From JBGCEZ01 sp045106735 (GTDB taxonomy: Bacteria; Planctomycetota; Phycisphaerae; Phycisphaerales; SM1A02), in NCBI GenBank assembly GCA_045106735.1, contig JBGCEZ010000068.1, positions 1 through 26,374 of the forward strand: a stretch of 26,374 nt of DNA. Reading direction: 5' to 3'. Positions within the stretch are counted from its first letter, which is position 1; every line of letters starts with the position of its first letter. Of the stretch, positions 25,323 to 26,374 are shown one piece after another. The notes under the pieces were generated by a model. The model worked only from the letters and a program-made list of their open reading frames with translations. It was not told where the DNA came from and did not search any database. Position numbers and translations under genes: made by a program.

Positions 25323-25705
25323 GCGATCAGCACCTCGTGATCGTCGCTGGTTGGGATCCGCAGCTCGTCAAGGCGACGACCACCGTCCTGGTCGGGCCCG
25401 GTTGGCACCACTGGCACCCGACTCCATGTGAGCTCAATTTCGTGATGCGGCAGTCGCTGCAGCGGGGGCTCGACGGCGTGGCCGAACTGCACTCGCCGCA
25501 CCTGGTGGCCGGCGGGCTCGCTCCGCTGAAGGGGATCGGCGTCAGCACGGTCCTGGTCGTGTCCCCGGGCGTCCCTCAGTCCCAGTACGAGATCGCGTCG
25601 GCCCGCTTGCAAGGGCTCGGCCGGTACCGCGAGGAGCGCGGCGGCAGCATTCGAGTTGAAGAGCTCCGCCGCTGGGCCGGCTGGCGTGATGCGGTGACGG
25701 CATGA
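25319..25705 (+). CDS. Hypothetical protein of the element
   Basis: 128 aa with a GTG start inside the preceding stop (GTGA). It begins HLVIVAGWDPQLVKATTTVLVGPGWHHWH and looks like a soluble alpha/beta protein with a basic, Trp-containing C-terminal helix (VEELRRWAGWRDAV). I do not recognise a family or catalytic motif. Its stop overlaps the next ATG (ATGA). Confidence 0.6.
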   Translation: MSDQHLVIVAGWDPQLVKATTTVLVGPGWHHWHPTPCELNFVMRQSLQRGLDGVAELHSPHLVAGGLAPLKGIGVSTVLVVSPGVPQSQYEIASARLQGLGRYREERGGSIRVEELRRWAGWRDAVTA

Positions 25706-25992
25706 CCGCCCTCAGTGCCTGGATTCAATCCCTGACCCCCGACGACGTCGGGAAGACCACGGTGTCCCCGACGTGGGGCGCTTGCACCATCACCTTTGTA
25801 GGAGACGACACGAATGGAACTGATGAACGGGGCTGCACCCCCGCAGACACCGACGCTGGACGAGATCACCGAGGAGCTGGGCTCGCTTCGGAAGCAGCTG
25901 GCCGAGGTCAGCGAGCTCGACAAGATGCTCAAGAGCCGCAAGGCCGAACTGGAACGCTCCTTCCTCGCGTGGGCGGACGCCAACGGTGTTGA
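25702..25992 (+). CDS. Small overlapping reading frame, doubtful
   Basis: 96 codons. The ATG overlaps the previous stop (ATGA), and the first ~35 codons (ALSAWIQSLTPDDVGKTTVS, then TWGACTITFVGDD) look protein-like. The rest lies inside the next gene in another frame, a 179-bp overlap, and reads Arg/Gly-rich. Either the true product is short and frame-shifted, or the end is a shadow. Confidence 0.35.
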   Translation: MTALSAWIQSLTPDDVGKTTVSPTWGACTITFVGDDTNGTDERGCTPADTDAGRDHRGAGLASEAAGRGQRARQDAQEPQGRTGTLLPRVGGRQRC

Positions 25993-26224
25993 GAAGGCGA
26001 CGAGCAATGGGTTGACGATGAGCGTCACCAGTCGCCAGACGGCGCAGATCCAGGACATGGAGGGCTACATGCAGTGGTGCCTGGACCACGGCTTCGCCAA
26101 CGCGATGGCGCGCAAGGCAAACCCGAGCGTGCTGTTCAAGCTGGCCGCGGCCGGCACCCCGCTCCCCGCCGCTGTCGAGCTCGGAGAGATCCCCACGGTC
26201 AGCATCCGCAAAGTCGCGGGCTGA
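25814..26224 (+). CDS. Phage-type coiled-coil protein (Gp157-like build)
   Basis: 136 aa. The ATG at 25814 follows GTAGGAGAC at a spacing near 8. Residues about 14-55 form a charged coiled coil (EITEELGSLRKQLAEVSEL), then GLTMSVTSRQTAQI, a helix with MQWCLDHGF, RKANPSVLFKL, and the end PTVSIRKVAG. This order (coiled coil, beta strand, 'NP..L..L', 'P.V.IRK') resembles siphovirus Gp157/host-nuclease-inhibitor-like proteins that sit beside single-strand annealing recombinases. The match is from build, not from a database result. Confidence 0.7.
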   Translation: MELMNGAAPPQTPTLDEITEELGSLRKQLAEVSELDKMLKSRKAELERSFLAWADANGVEKATSNGLTMSVTSRQTAQIQDMEGYMQWCLDHGFANAMARKANPSVLFKLAAAGTPLPAAVELGEIPTVSIRKVAG

Positions 26225-26277
26225 GCTTTCACCCAGAGGCCGCATCATCGGCCAGCAACGAATAGGAACCAACGACA

Positions 26278-26374
26278 ATGAGCAAGGCAATCGAGAAGAA
26301 GAACGAGACGGCACTGGCCACCATGTCGCCGGAGCAAGCCGCACTGCGCGGCGCGGCGATGTCTGAGGTGACCG
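26278..26374 (+). CDS. Start of a further element gene (3' end outside)
   Basis: 32 codons from the ATG at 26278, with AGGAAC nine bases upstream. It begins SKAIEKKNETALATMSPEQ and continues past the window edge. Position after a Gp157-like gene would fit a recombination protein such as RecT, but this is only context. Confidence 0.6.
   Translation, partial: MSKAIEKKNETALATMSPEQAALRGAAMSEVT

Larger units (their letters stand above)
24880..26374 (+). mobile_element. Left end of a probable integrated phage-like element
   Basis: It begins exactly where the tRNA is interrupted and holds five same-strand, tightly packed small genes with ATGA/GTGA overlaps. One is a coiled-coil protein of Gp157-like build. 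Gene density and size contrast with the loosely spaced host genes to the left. No integrase, capsid or other hallmark gene is inside the window, so the element type is open. Confidence 0.5.

Noticed and set aside
24841..26374. Group I intron in the tRNA anticodon loop
   Set aside because: Insertion at the anticodon loop fits known introns, but no 3' exon or catalytic core motifs appear and the following DNA is an operon longer than a normal intron.

Overview
The window comes from a high-GC bacterium, most likely a planctomycete of the class Phycisphaerae. This is inferred from the genes. They include a PF07638-type ECF sigma factor translationally coupled to a large Ser/Thr kinase, a second kinase-TM-TPR protein, and two secreted proteins ending in paired dockerin-like Asp/Gly motifs with an 'L..AWG.C' signature. 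There is also an autotransporter with beta-strand repeats. No rRNA or phylogenetic marker is present, so the class is not proven.

Left part (1-10 kb, signalling). A Ser/Thr kinase running off the left edge overlaps the stop codon of its ECF sigma factor (minus strand). Divergent from these is a secreted beta-propeller protein, followed by a 7-bp tandem array. Next come a small HExxH membrane protein and a PAS histidine kinase whose 3' end overlaps that of a second, convergent Ser/Thr kinase of 1027 aa.

Middle (10-15 kb, proteostasis and regulation). A good sigma70-like promoter lies about 640 nt upstream of an Hsp20 chaperone. An HtrA/Deg protease with two PDZ domains follows, then a PilZ-receiver protein whose Hpt-like C-terminus lacks the phospho-histidine. 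A 28-unit, 8-bp array follows.

Right-middle (15.7-23.7 kb, cell surface and metabolism). A 1458-aa autotransporter ends in a strong terminator. It is followed by a DUF3293 protein, a 10-bp array, a secreted dockerin-like protein with its terminator, and a nitrilase.

Right end (23.7-26.4 kb). A 1.2-kb gap without a convincing ordinary gene holds a 9-bp array, a candidate structured RNA on the minus strand with its own terminator, and a 13-bp array. A tRNA-Arg(UCU) gene then stops exactly at the end of its anticodon loop. Compact, overlapping, phage-like genes follow, so this looks like one end of an element integrated in the tRNA.

The most notable themes are the broken tRNA junction, the strand-specific RNA fold, and at least five degenerate tandem arrays. 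The arrays have different unit lengths (7, 8, 9, 10 and 13 bp) and mostly lie in intergenic gaps.
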